18,668 nucleotides of DNA, taken from JBBIJH01 sp037446075. Its GTDB lineage: Bacteria; Bacteroidota; Ignavibacteria; UBA10030; JAHEZR01. The notes under the pieces are model-generated. The model ran no database searches, was not told where the DNA came from, and saw only the letters and a program-made list of their open reading frames with translations. This document shows, one piece after another, positions 1 through 7,433 of this stretch. Positions within the stretch are counted from its first letter, which is position 1. Each line of letters starts with the position of its first letter. The position numbers and the translations under genes are program-made. The DNA lies in NCBI GenBank assembly GCA_037446075.1, contig JBBIJH010000043.1, positions 1-18,668 of the forward strand. The letters run 5' to 3'.

Positions 1-30
1 GTGAAGCAGAAGGTGGTCGAAATATCATAA
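1..30 (+). CDS. possible C-terminal tail of an upstream gene (partial)
   Basis: Frame 1 is open from the window edge to a TAA at 28-30, giving nine residues (VKQKVVEIS). This could be the end of a gene whose body lies outside the window, and it would sit 30 bp before the ROK kinase in the same direction. Nine codons are too few to identify anything, and an open frame this short is expected by chance. Confidence 0.2.
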   Translation: MKQKVVEIS

Positions 31-60
31 GTTCACGATGAATCAACTCGATGAATCCAA

Positions 61-1014
61 ATGACGAAACTTGCGATCGGCGTTGACCTGGGGGGCAGCA
101 ATATCAAGGCGGGCATCGTGGACGCTCACGGGGCCGTCCTCCGTGACACGACCATCCCGGCTGAAGCTCACCTGGGACCCGCGCACGTCATTGAGCAGAT
201 CGAACGAAGCATACGCATCCTGCTTGACGCTTTTTCCAATGGTCCGAAAGAGTTTGTCGGTATTGGAGTAGGCTCCCCCGGTTCAGTCGATGTGGATGGC
301 GGGACAGTTAAGTATCCACCCAACTTTCCAGGTTGGACGGTCGTACGCTTGGGTGAGGCACTTCACAAGAAGTTCCACTGGCCTATCGAGGTGGATAACG
401 ATGCGAATGCAGCAGCAATTGGCGAAGCAAGATTTGGTGCGGGCGTGGCCTATAAAGATTTCATAATGATCACCCTCGGCACAGGTGTGGGGGGCGGCCT
501 CATCCTCGGTGGAAAGATCTACCGCGGCCCGTTCGGTGGAGCAGGAGAAATCGGCCACATCACCATCGATTACAACGGCCCTCTGTGCAACTGCGGCAAT
601 CGCGGCTGCGTAGAAGCTTATGTTGGAGCGAAGTACCTCACCCAGCGCGCAATTGAAAGAGTGCAAAACCGCCCTGAGTCAAAGATCCTCCGGTTGGCAG
701 AAAACGATGTCTCGAAGATTGATCCAAAGATCGTCTCGCTCGCAGCTCAGCAGGGAGATCTCACGGCACTCGATATCCTCTGGGAGACGGGCACGTATCT
801 TGGGGTCGGTCTTGCGAGTGTCGTCAATCTTCTGGACTTGCGCATCATCATTATCGGAGGCGCCATCGCGGGTGCTGGCAAACCTCTCTTCGATGCAGTA
901 AAAGAGAGCGTGAGGGCTCACGTCCTTAAGCCAATGACAGAAGGTTTGGAAGTTCTTCCTGCAAAGCTCGGGAACAAAGCCGGAATCCTTGGAGCGGCAG
1001 CATTAGTTCTCTGA
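61..1014 (+). CDS. ROK-family sugar kinase (glucokinase-like)
   Basis: A 317-residue cytoplasmic kinase predicted to phosphorylate a hexose (glucose or an amino sugar) with ATP. The N-terminal phosphate-binding signature GVDLGGSNIKAGIVD lies at residues 7-21. The catalytic Asp is in the NDAN motif (D114), and a glycine-rich GTGVGGG stretch starts near 140. The ROK zinc/sugar site is intact: E163 and H166 in GEIGH, then CxCGxxGC with C176, C178 and C183. Length is typical of bacterial ROK glucokinases. The start is well bounded, because an in-frame TGA at 52-54 precedes ATG 61, although no clear Shine-Dalgarno is visible. The LptD-like gene follows after 18 bp and may be co-transcribed. ROK repressors carry an N-terminal helix-turn-helix, which is absent here, so this is a kinase. 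The exact sugar cannot be read from sequence. Confidence 0.93.
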   Translation: MTKLAIGVDLGGSNIKAGIVDAHGAVLRDTTIPAEAHLGPAHVIEQIERSIRILLDAFSNGPKEFVGIGVGSPGSVDVDGGTVKYPPNFPGWTVVRLGEALHKKFHWPIEVDNDANAAAIGEARFGAGVAYKDFIMITLGTGVGGGLILGGKIYRGPFGGAGEIGHITIDYNGPLCNCGNRGCVEAYVGAKYLTQRAIERVQNRPESKILRLAENDVSKIDPKIVSLAAQQGDLTALDILWETGTYLGVGLASVVNLLDLRIIIIGGAIAGAGKPLFDAVKESVRAHVLKPMTEGLEVLPAKLGNKAGILGAAALVL

Positions 1015-1032
1015 CGGGCGGCTGGACAAGCC

Positions 1033-3576
1033 ATGAATCGGATTCCATCATACGCATTAGTCATTTTCTTCGTTCTACTCTTTACTCTCTCCCATTCCTC
1101 TTCTTTATCTCAGGTCCCAACTCCTCCCGATACCTCCCGAAAAACTACATCTGGAGTCGATACCGTTGTAACTTACTCGGCTACTGATTCAATTACGTAC
1201 AATCTCTCCACGCGAATGATGAATCTTTTTGGGAAGGCAGACGTGAAGTATCGGAAGACTGAACTGAAGTCGGAGAGGATTAACATGAACTGGGACACCT
1301 CCATTCTCCATGCTTACGGTGTCCCAGACTCCGCTGACACGACAGGAAAAAAGTTCAAGGGAAATCCGATCCTCGTTGACGGGGGGGAGCAGTACAATGG
1401 AGTGACTATCTCGTACAACTTCAAAACTCAAAAAGGAAAGATCACGCTGGGTGACACGGAAATCGAGCAGGGGTATTACCACGGCGAGGACATCAAGCGA
1501 GTCGAGAGCGATGTGCTCTTTGTGGAGAACGGTCGCTACACAACGTGCGAGAATAGCGATCCGCATTACTATTTCTTTAGTCCGAAGATGAAGATCATCG
1601 TGAACGATAAGGTGATTGCGGCACCGATTTACCTTTATATTGGAGGTGTACCTGTTTTCGCGCTCCCGTTTGGTGTTTTCCCCAATCACAGCGGACGCCG
1701 ATCGGGAATTATTGCACCTGCCTACGGTGATGACTTCCGCCGGGGCCGTTATCTGACGCACCTCGGCTATTATTGGGCCATCAGTGACTACACAGATCTA
1801 AGGACGACGATCGATTGGTATACAAAAGGAGGATGGGTTGCTCGCGGCGAATTCCGCTACGCACTCCGCTATGCTTTCCGGGGCGGCGTGAGTACAAGCT
1901 TTACGAATACACACTTTGGAGAGAAGTTTGACCCGGATCGAACGGAGCAACGCGAGTACAATATCCGTCTTACACACAATCAGGAGTTTAACCCGACCAC
2001 CCGCGCCGACGTTGACTTTACCTTCACCAGCGGGAGCTACTACAAGAACACGAGCACGTATCTGAACGACCTCCTTCGGCAGAACGTGATCTCGAACGCC
2101 ACCCTGTACAAGACGTGGAGGGGTGGAAACAACAGTCTTACCCTTAACGTGTACCGCGACCAGAATCTCCAGACGGGAGAATTCTCCGAACGTTTACCAA
2201 GCGTTAGCTTCACAAAGAGTCAGACTTTTCCCTTTCGTCGAGATAAGAAAACTGGAGGGTTAGCAAAACTGGATTGGTATGAATTGATCGGATTCAGTTA
2301 CAGTGGGCATGCGATGAATCTCATCAAGAAAGAAAGAGTCACTTCGGGTGGCGCCCTTTCCACGGGCGCTCTCCGGCGAGACGAGCGGCAGGGAGTAGCT
2401 CACTCTCTAACGTTCAACGCATCGCCCAAGGTCGGGGAATTCAGCGTGACCCCCTTCCTGAGTTACTTCGAACGCTGGTACAACAAGAGTATCCGAAGAC
2501 ACGTTGTTTCAACATCACGTGGCACTGACTCTCTGGTCACAGAGGAAATATCAGCCGTGAAGGCCGTCCGGTTTTTTAACCTCGGGATCTCAGCAAGCAC
2601 AAAGTTCTACGGGATATTTCCGATCAATGCGCTCGGCATCGGAAGTTTCCGCCACACTGTGACCCCGAGCGTTTCTTACGTTTTTCAACCCGATTTTGGA
2701 AAACCGAGCTTCGGATACTGGGGTTCGTACCGAACCAGTGCCGGGCAGGAGGTTGTATACAGCTTCTATGAACGAGAAATCTTCGGCGGAGCTCCTCGCG
2801 GAGAGATCCAGAGCATCAGTTTAAGCGTCGGGCATCTCTTTGAGATGAAAACAGCCGTCCGAGACACTTCTGAGCGGGAGAAAAAGATCCAACTGATGAA
2901 TGTTGGAACGAGCATCTCTTATAACTTCGCCGCAGACAGCCTGAAACTGTCAGAACTCTCCGTTTCCTACCGGACGAGTATCGGTTCTTTTCTCAACATC
3001 TACGGTGCCTCCTCTTTTAACTTCTACAAATTCGATCCGATAGCTCATAGGCGCATCGACAAATTTCTAATTAGCGAAGGGGGTGGAATCGCTCAGCTCA
3101 CTGGATTTTCCATCAACCTTTCGACTTCTCTACGCGGGGGCGGAAAACCATTACCGGTGCAAAGTGCTGCCGGGGGTGCACGGACACCGCTTTCCGAGGA
3201 GAAGAGCGCCTACACGACCTCCTCCCACGAGCAGCCCGCGTTGAGCATCCCCTGGAACCTCTCGCTCGCGTTCGACTACTCTCTCAGCCGCACCGATCCG
3301 ACGGCGACATTTCGATCCTCAAATCTTCGTGGTTCACTGAACTTCGATCTAACCACAAACTGGAAAATCTCTGTCAGTACCAGCTATGACGTAATGAATA
3401 AACAGGTGGTGACTCCAGTGATCAATGTCTATCGAGACTTGCACTGCTGGGAAATGAACTTCAACTGGCTACCGAAGGGAAACTATCGGGGATTCAGGCT
3501 GGAGATACGTGTGAAGGCACCGCAACTCCAAGATTTGAAGCTCACGAAGCAGGGAAGCGCGAGAAGTATTTATTGA
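1033..3576 (+). CDS. lptD: LptD/OstA-like outer-membrane LPS assembly protein
   Basis: An 847-residue exported protein. A signal peptide is clear at residues 1-27 (basic start, hydrophobic FFVLLFTL core, polar SLSQ end). Residues about 45-215 resemble the OstA/LptA-like jellyroll of LptD: repeated short strands with YNLSTRMMNLFGKADVKYR, then a stretch with KITLGDTEIEQGYYHG and ENGRYTTCEN. The segment PVFALPFGVFPNHSGRRSG is typical of the junction before the barrel. The remaining roughly 600 residues alternate aromatic and polar residues, as in a large outer-membrane beta-barrel, and the last residues carry no fused domain. In known systems LptD with lipoprotein LptE inserts LPS in the outer leaflet. 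The gene begins 18 bp after the ROK kinase and ends 42 bp from the convergent clpX; no strong terminator hairpin is visible there. The family assignment is confident, but substrate specificity is inferred. Confidence 0.88.
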   Translation: MNRIPSYALVIFFVLLFTLSHSSSLSQVPTPPDTSRKTTSGVDTVVTYSATDSITYNLSTRMMNLFGKADVKYRKTELKSERINMNWDTSILHAYGVPDSADTTGKKFKGNPILVDGGEQYNGVTISYNFKTQKGKITLGDTEIEQGYYHGEDIKRVESDVLFVENGRYTTCENSDPHYYFFSPKMKIIVNDKVIAAPIYLYIGGVPVFALPFGVFPNHSGRRSGIIAPAYGDDFRRGRYLTHLGYYWAISDYTDLRTTIDWYTKGGWVARGEFRYALRYAFRGGVSTSFTNTHFGEKFDPDRTEQREYNIRLTHNQEFNPTTRADVDFTFTSGSYYKNTSTYLNDLLRQNVISNATLYKTWRGGNNSLTLNVYRDQNLQTGEFSERLPSVSFTKSQTFPFRRDKKTGGLAKLDWYELIGFSYSGHAMNLIKKERVTSGGALSTGALRRDERQGVAHSLTFNASPKVGEFSVTPFLSYFERWYNKSIRRHVVSTSRGTDSLVTEEISAVKAVRFFNLGISASTKFYGIFPINALGIGSFRHTVTPSVSYVFQPDFGKPSFGYWGSYRTSAGQEVVYSFYEREIFGGAPRGEIQSISLSVGHLFEMKTAVRDTSEREKKIQLMNVGTSISYNFAADSLKLSELSVSYRTSIGSFLNIYGASSFNFYKFDPIAHRRIDKFLISEGGGIAQLTGFSINLSTSLRGGGKPLPVQSAAGGARTPLSEEKSAYTTSSHEQPALSIPWNLSLAFDYSLSRTDPTATFRSSNLRGSLNFDLTTNWKISVSTSYDVMNKQVVTPVINVYRDLHCWEMNFNWLPKGNYRGFRLEIRVKAPQLQDLKLTKQGSARSIY

Positions 3577-3618
3577 GATGTGGAATACGGGATGCAGGAA
3601 TTGTGATACCAGATTGAG

Positions 3619-4881
3619 TCAGGCGCTTGCTCTTCTCTCCGCGTAATAGTAAGTGGGATCTTTTCTTTTCAGGATGGTGTCCTTCGTAATCACGCACCTT
3701 GTGATATTCTGGCGGAGCGGGAGATGATACATGATGTCGAGCATGACATCCTCGATGATCGAGCGGAGGGCTCGAGCACCTGTCCCGCGCTCGATCGCCC
3801 GCTGAACGACAGCCTTCAATGCCCCCTCCTCAAACTCCAGCTCTACCCCCTCCATCCTGAAGAGCTTCTTGTACTGCTTTACAATGGCATTCTTCGGCTC
3901 CGAGAGGATGCTGAAGAGTGCATCGTCTGACAGGGAATGAAGCGGCGCAATCACGGGAAGTCGACCCACGAACTCTGGAATCAGTCCATACTTCAGCAGG
4001 TCGTCAGGCTCTACTTGAGCCAGGTACTCATCGACCGTATACTCTTTCTTTCCGCGGATATTGGCACCAAACCCCACAGCGCTCTGATGCACACGCTTTG
4101 CAATGATTTTGTCCAGTCCCTCGAATGCCCCACCGCAGATAAAGAGAATGTTCTTCGTGTTGAGATTGATAAGACTCTGTTCCGGGTGCTTGCGTCCACC
4201 TTTTGGGGGAACGCCGGCAACCGTACCCTCGAGAATTTTCAGGAGCGCTTGTTGGACCCCTTCCCCTGACACATCACGGGTGATGGAGGCACTATCACTT
4301 TTCCGCGCGATCTTGTCGATCTCATCGATATAGACAATTCCCCTCTCAGCTTTCTCAACGTTATAATCGGCGTTTTGAAGTAGATAGACGAGGATCGTTT
4401 CCACATCGTCGCCGACGTACCCTGCCTCCGTCAGAGTCGTGGCATCTGCAATGGCGAATGGGACGTCCAGAATTCGCGCGAGCGTCTGCGCTAGAAGAGT
4501 TTTTCCGGTCCCCGTGGGACCGACGAGGAGAATATTACTCTTTTCGATTTCGACTTCGTCGAGACTGTGAAGGTATTCACGAGAATCAATGCGTTTGTAG
4601 TGGTTGTAGACTGCAACGGCAAGGATCTTCTTCGCGTGCTCTTGTCCGATCACATATTCATCCAGCGCTTCCTTGATCTCGACGGGATTCAAGGTAACCC
4701 GGGTCCCCGATTTCCGATTCGTGTAAGCGGCCATGTTGCTCTTGATAATTCCCACGGCATCGGCGACACACAAATCACAGATGTAGACCTCGGGGCCTGC
4801 GATGATGTTCGATACCTCCTCCGGACCGCGCCCGCAGAAGGAACATCGAATTCGATCATCTAAGCGTGGGCGTGTGGGCAT
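3619..4881 (-). CDS. clpX: ATP-dependent Clp protease ATP-binding subunit ClpX
   Basis: A 420-residue AAA+ unfoldase that delivers substrates to the ClpP chamber. The N-terminal zinc-binding domain has C13, C16, C35 and C38. Walker A is GPTGTGKT (121-128), pore-1 loop GYVG (154-157), Walker B IVYIDE (182-187), RKH loop at 230-232, and the ClpP-docking IGF-type loop is VGF (269-271). A sensor-2 region with GTGARALRSI lies near the C-terminus. ATG at 4881 is preferred because GAGGG sits about 6-7 nt upstream and the product matches the family start. A GTG at 4902, overlapping the clpP stop, would add seven residues and cannot be excluded. The gene follows clpP by 17 bp and is the last gene of the tig-clpP-clpX run, convergent with the LptD gene. 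Confidence 0.97.
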   Translation of the reverse strand: MPTRPRLDDRIRCSFCGRGPEEVSNIIAGPEVYICDLCVADAVGIIKSNMAAYTNRKSGTRVTLNPVEIKEALDEYVIGQEHAKKILAVAVYNHYKRIDSREYLHSLDEVEIEKSNILLVGPTGTGKTLLAQTLARILDVPFAIADATTLTEAGYVGDDVETILVYLLQNADYNVEKAERGIVYIDEIDKIARKSDSASITRDVSGEGVQQALLKILEGTVAGVPPKGGRKHPEQSLINLNTKNILFICGGAFEGLDKIIAKRVHQSAVGFGANIRGKKEYTVDEYLAQVEPDDLLKYGLIPEFVGRLPVIAPLHSLSDDALFSILSEPKNAIVKQYKKLFRMEGVELEFEEGALKAVVQRAIERGTGARALRSIIEDVMLDIMYHLPLRQNITRCVITKDTILKRKDPTYYYAERRASA

Positions 4882-4898
4882 GGCGTTCCCTCGCTCTC

Positions 4899-5522
4899 TC
4901 ACTTCTCCTTTTTGCCGTCACTCGGTCGTTTCACAAGAATGTTGTCGATCAGACCGTATTCTTTTGCTTCGTCCGACGACATGTAGTAGTCTCTGTCAGA
5001 GTCTTTCTCTACCTGCTCTGGCGCTTTTCCCGTGTGCTTTGCCAGAATCTCATTGATCCGCTTTTTCATTCGGAGAATTTCTTCCGCCTGAATTCGGATA
5101 TCCGTCGCTGAGCCTTGTATTCCACCCCAAGGTTGGTGGATCATAATCCTCGAATTCGGGAGAGCTGTCCTCTTTCCCTTCACGCCACCCGCGAGTAAAA
5201 CAGCCGCCATACTCGCTGCCATCCCGATACAGATCGTGCTCACATCAGGCCGAATATATTGCATCGTATCATAAATTGCAAGTCCCGCTGAAATACTGCC
5301 GCCAGGACTGTTGATGTACAGATGAATATCCTTCTCCGGGTCCTCGGATTCTAAGAAAAGAAGCTGCGCGATGACGAGGCTCGCCACGGTATCGTCGATC
5401 GGCATCCCGATAAACACGATGCGCTCTTTCAGAAGACGAGAGAAAATATCATAAGCACGCTCGCCGCGGCCGGTTTGCTCAACAACGATGGGGACTAACT
5501 GGTTCTGTGGTGAAAAAATCAT
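4899..5522 (-). CDS. clpP: ATP-dependent Clp protease proteolytic subunit ClpP
   Basis: A 207-residue serine peptidase that forms the tetradecameric chamber degrading proteins unfolded by ClpX. The catalytic triad is complete: S104 in GMAASM, H129 in RIMIHQPWGG and D178 in DRDYYMS. The N-terminal stretch LVPIVVEQTGRGERAYDIF is the family hallmark, and the glycine-rich NSPGGSISAGLAIYD handle loop is present at about 71-85. Length is normal. The ATG at 5522 is preceded by purine-rich AGGAAAG directly upstream and AGAAAGGA further upstream. It lies 45 bp after trigger factor and 17 bp before clpX (from the preferred ATG), consistent with one transcript. There is only one clpP in this window, with no sign of a divergent or inactive paralogue. 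Confidence 0.97.
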   Translation of the reverse strand: MIFSPQNQLVPIVVEQTGRGERAYDIFSRLLKERIVFIGMPIDDTVASLVIAQLLFLESEDPEKDIHLYINSPGGSISAGLAIYDTMQYIRPDVSTICIGMAASMAAVLLAGGVKGKRTALPNSRIMIHQPWGGIQGSATDIRIQAEEILRMKKRINEILAKHTGKAPEQVEKDSDRDYYMSSDEAKEYGLIDNILVKRPSDGKKEK

Positions 5523-5567
5523 CTTTCCTGGATTCCTTTCTCTAATCGTAGGATGGTTGAACTCGCA

Positions 5568-6845
5568 TTACACGAGCTTTGATTCCTGTACGACCCTTTC
5601 TTCGACAATTGCATGCGAGATCAGGAATTTCATTAGCTTATCGGAGAGAAGTTGGCCATTCGCCGCCCTAGAGGTTTTGTAGTAATTGACAAGTCGCTCC
5701 TTCTCGATACCGATCCTCCTGGATTCTTCCTCAGCCAGAATCTCGAGATCTGTGTCCGTCACGGCAATTTTTTCTGCTTCAATGATTTTCTCCCTCAACA
5801 GCGCCCACTTCGCCTGCCATACCGCATACGCATGGTTTTCTTTCCGGAACTCTTCATCGTTGAAATCCGGCGGCAACTGTCTCCCTGGCTGACGCTGCTT
5901 AATTTCTTCGAGGAAAGAATCGAGAAAAGACTTCACAAGCCCCTCCGGGACACTAAAGTCGTGTCGGCGAACGATTTCACCCACGATGGCGTCTTTTAGC
6001 TTTTGCTCGGCGTCTTCCTTCCAGAATTCCTCAAGGTCCTTTCTTACGTTCTGCTTAAACTGATCTACCGAAGTGATGCGACCCTTCGTGATCCTGCTGA
6101 TAAACTCTCCGTTGACCTCGGGCAAGTTCACCTTCTCCACTTTTTTCACTTTCAACAGAAGATTCGTCTCCTGGCGTTCCCTGCCGGTCCCGGATTCCAG
6201 TCTTACCCGATACTCTCTTCCGCGCTCGGCGGTTTGTAGAGTCTCTTTCAACCTCGGATGGAGAGTCTGATCTTTCAAGTGAACCCGAACGTTTTCCCTC
6301 CGACGCCCGACTACAGGAAATCCTGTCGGGTCAAGCTCCTGCATATCAAGCGTGAGAATGTGCTCTTCGTCGGTCGCCTGTTGGACTTCTCTGAGGGTCC
6401 GGTTGATCTGCCGAAGCCGCTCGATTTCCCGTTCTACCTCCTCCTCCGTCACCCGATGGATTGGCTTTTCGACTCGGAGTCCCTTGTATTCTTTCAGCTT
6501 GATCTCGGGAGGAACTTCATACCTAATCCTGAAGCGTAGTGACTCGCCGCGCTTGTAATCGATATCAACGATCTCCGGTTCACCAATAGCCCTAAGGTTT
6601 TTCTCGGCGGCAATCTGACGATAGAGCTCGTTTGCAATGGAATCGAGAGATTCATACTCGATGGACTCGCCATAGAACCGCTTGATCAGATCAATCGGCG
6701 CTTTCCCCTTCCGGAATCCCTTGATCTCGATCTTTGGCCGGGCACGGGCATACGCCTTCTCAAAATGCGGAGCCAGTTCCTTAGCGTCGACTGTGATTTC
6801 TAGCTCACGTTCTAGCTCGGCAGTATTGATGATGTTCGCATCCAC
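5568..6845 (-). CDS. tig: trigger factor, ribosome-associated chaperone
   Basis: A 425-residue cotranslational folding chaperone. The ribosome-binding domain covers about residues 1-140, with the tail signature GFRKGKAP at 43-50 that docks on ribosomal protein L23. A central FKBP-like segment (about 150-240) occupies the PPIase position but is strongly divergent: I cannot find the usual GDxVxIDFxG start or the aromatic active-site residues. The C-terminal substrate-cradle domain is helical and charge-rich (about 245-425), with the typical PEGLV and AVWQAKWALLREKI helices. ATG at 6845 is the likely start; no strong Shine-Dalgarno is visible. The gene lies 49 bp downstream of tRNA-Leu and 45 bp upstream of clpP, the standard tig-clpP-clpX order. 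Confidence 0.94.
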   Translation of the reverse strand: MDANIINTAELERELEITVDAKELAPHFEKAYARARPKIEIKGFRKGKAPIDLIKRFYGESIEYESLDSIANELYRQIAAEKNLRAIGEPEIVDIDYKRGESLRFRIRYEVPPEIKLKEYKGLRVEKPIHRVTEEEVEREIERLRQINRTLREVQQATDEEHILTLDMQELDPTGFPVVGRRRENVRVHLKDQTLHPRLKETLQTAERGREYRVRLESGTGRERQETNLLLKVKKVEKVNLPEVNGEFISRITKGRITSVDQFKQNVRKDLEEFWKEDAEQKLKDAIVGEIVRRHDFSVPEGLVKSFLDSFLEEIKQRQPGRQLPPDFNDEEFRKENHAYAVWQAKWALLREKIIEAEKIAVTDTDLEILAEEESRRIGIEKERLVNYYKTSRAANGQLLSDKLMKFLISHAIVEERVVQESKLV

Positions 6846-6872
6846 AATCCGTCTTCTCTGTCTGTGGGTAGA

Positions 6873-6999
6873 CGGGGGGCTTCCCGCCTGCCTGTGCCGC
6901 GGGAGAGACTCGAACTCTCATGCTCTTTCGAGCACTGGATCCTAAGTCCAGCCTGTCTACCAATTTCAGCACCGCGGCTTAGGCGGGCGGGGGGCTTCC
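6873..6999. repeat. 12-bp direct repeats flanking tRNA-Leu
   Basis: CGGGGGGCTTCC occurs at 6873-6884 and again at 6988-6999, 115 bp apart in the same orientation, bracketing the intact tRNA-Leu gene (6895-6978). The upstream copy (6988-6999) falls in the place where the T-arm of the tRNA relic should be. The repeat is G-rich and low in complexity, so it may be coincidental, but the placement also fits slippage or duplication of the tRNA unit. Confidence 0.5.
6895..6978 (-). tRNA. tRNA-Leu (anticodon UAG)
   Basis: An 84-nt class II tRNA that folds cleanly. The acceptor stem GCCGCGG pairs with CCGCGGC (7 bp). The D-arm is CTG/CAG with loop AAATTGGTAGA containing the conserved GG. The anticodon stem CTGGA/TCCAG encloses loop CTTAGGA, giving anticodon TAG. 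The long variable arm is TGCTC-GAAA-GAGCA, and the T-arm is GAGAG-TTCGAGT-CTCTC. The discriminator is A, as leucyl-tRNA synthetase usually requires. The 3' CCA is not encoded, since the next bases are CAG. It lies 49 bp upstream of tig on the same strand. A degenerate copy of the same kind of tRNA ends 3 bp upstream of its 5' end. Confidence 0.96.
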
Positions 7000-7055
7000 A
7001 CCCTTACGGGAATAGATCCTAGCTCTAGCGCGTATACTAATGAAGCTCATCCCGC
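6982..7055 (-). pseudogene. degenerate tRNA-Leu(UAG)-like relic
   Basis: This stretch lines up element by element with the adjacent intact tRNA-Leu. It has 7 nt (GCGGGAT), 2 nt, a 3-nt D-stem GCT, an 11-nt loop TCATTAGTATA (7 of 11 bases shared), CGC, G, stem CTAGA, a 7-nt loop GCTAGGA holding TAG in the anticodon position, then TCTAT and a short variable arm TCCC-GTAA-GGG. It is broken: U33 is replaced by C, the D-loop GG is AG, D- and anticodon-stem pairs mismatch, and the T-loop appears deleted (about 12 nt remain where 17 are needed). A short acceptor pairing GCGGG/CCCGC remains. Only 3 bp separate it from the functional tRNA. I infer a decayed tandem copy; a diverged structured RNA or assembly error is possible. 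Confidence 0.55.
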
Positions 7056-7069
7056 TGATTTCCAGCGGG
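7051..7069. repeat. perfect 7-bp inverted repeat (hairpin)
   Basis: CCCGCTG (7051-7057) and CAGCGGG (7063-7069) form a perfect GC-rich hairpin with a 5-nt loop. On the minus strand it lies downstream of the glycosyltransferase end and upstream of the tRNA. Its inner GCGGG is the same segment that would be the 5' acceptor strand of the tRNA relic, so the two folds exclude each other. No T-run follows on either strand, so a standard intrinsic terminator is unlikely. It could be a processing or attenuation hairpin. Confidence 0.6.
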
Positions 7070-7074
7070 GCCAT

Positions 7075-7182
7075 CTACCGGGATACATGCTCGTCCTTTA
7101 ATTCCGTCATTCTTCGTCTGTTTTCGCGGATTTCAATATACCGATTCAGGAGCTGAGATGCAAGGTAGTTGAGGCGGGTCAA
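7075..7182 (-). CDS. possible 35-residue small ORF after the DUF2723 gene
   Basis: A TTG at 7182-7180 overlaps the TGA stop (7181-7179) of the glycosyltransferase as TTGA. It opens a 35-codon frame ending in TAG at 7077-7075. The product is charged and looks helical (LNYLASQLLNRYIEIREN, then RRRMTELKDEH). No family is recognised. It could be a small coupled gene, a C-terminal extension of the upstream protein lost by another frameshift, or chance. The antisense 38-codon ATG frame at 7040-7156 occupies the same DNA. Confidence 0.2.
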   Translation of the reverse strand: MTRLNYLASQLLNRYIEIRENRRRMTELKDEHVSR

Positions 7183-7401
7183 CGTTGTTGGAGCACCCTT
7201 TTCATCCAGACAAGGCCTTCGGGCAAACCCGGTTTAGTCTCGAGCGCCTTCTGGAACTGCTTCAGTGCATCCTGTTTCTTCCCGGCGAGTGCTAAGTAGA
7301 TCCCCTGGTTCGTGTAGGCGGTGGCGTAGAGATTCCGCACAGCCTCACTGTACTTGTCCGTTTTCTTGATCGGCCGGAAATTGAACTCACGCGGAGCAAT
7401 G
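7179..7401 (-). pseudogene. C-terminal piece of DUF2723 glycosyltransferase (TPR-like tail)
   Basis: Downstream of the assembly gap the reading frame continues as PREFNFRPIKKTDKY, followed by two helices with a TPR look (AVRNLYATAYTNQGIYLALAG and KKQDALKQFQKALETKPG), ending at TGA 7179. DUF2723 proteins commonly finish with such a soluble tail after the membrane domain, and this piece directly follows the larger membrane piece, so I read them as one gene. It lies in a different nominal frame from the membrane piece, but the intervening Ns have unknown true length, so this proves nothing. Standing alone it would be a 70-odd residue TPR fragment without a start. Confidence 0.7.
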
Positions 7402-7433
7402 NNNNNNNNNNNNNNNNNNNNNNNNNNNNNNNN
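7402..7433. other. assembly gap (32 N)
   Basis: Thirty-two consecutive N bases interrupt the C-terminal part of the DUF2723 gene. The true gap length is unknown, so the frame across it cannot be judged. Confidence 1.

Noticed and set aside
283..666. 127-codon minus-strand frame inside the ROK kinase
   Set aside because: It is wholly antisense to a well-conserved kinase, has no family resemblance, and arises from codon structure of the real gene.
1189..1761. 190-codon minus-strand frame inside the LptD-like gene
   Set aside because: It overlaps the OstA region of a recognisable protein and resembles nothing known; treated as a shadow frame.
3577..3618. Bidirectional terminator between LptD and clpX
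   Set aside because: The 42 bp contain no convincing GC-rich stem or T-run.
7040..7156. 38-codon + strand ATG frame beside the tRNA relic
   Set aside because: It has no Shine-Dalgarno, it overlaps the hairpin and the relic, and no family is recognised; chance is more likely.
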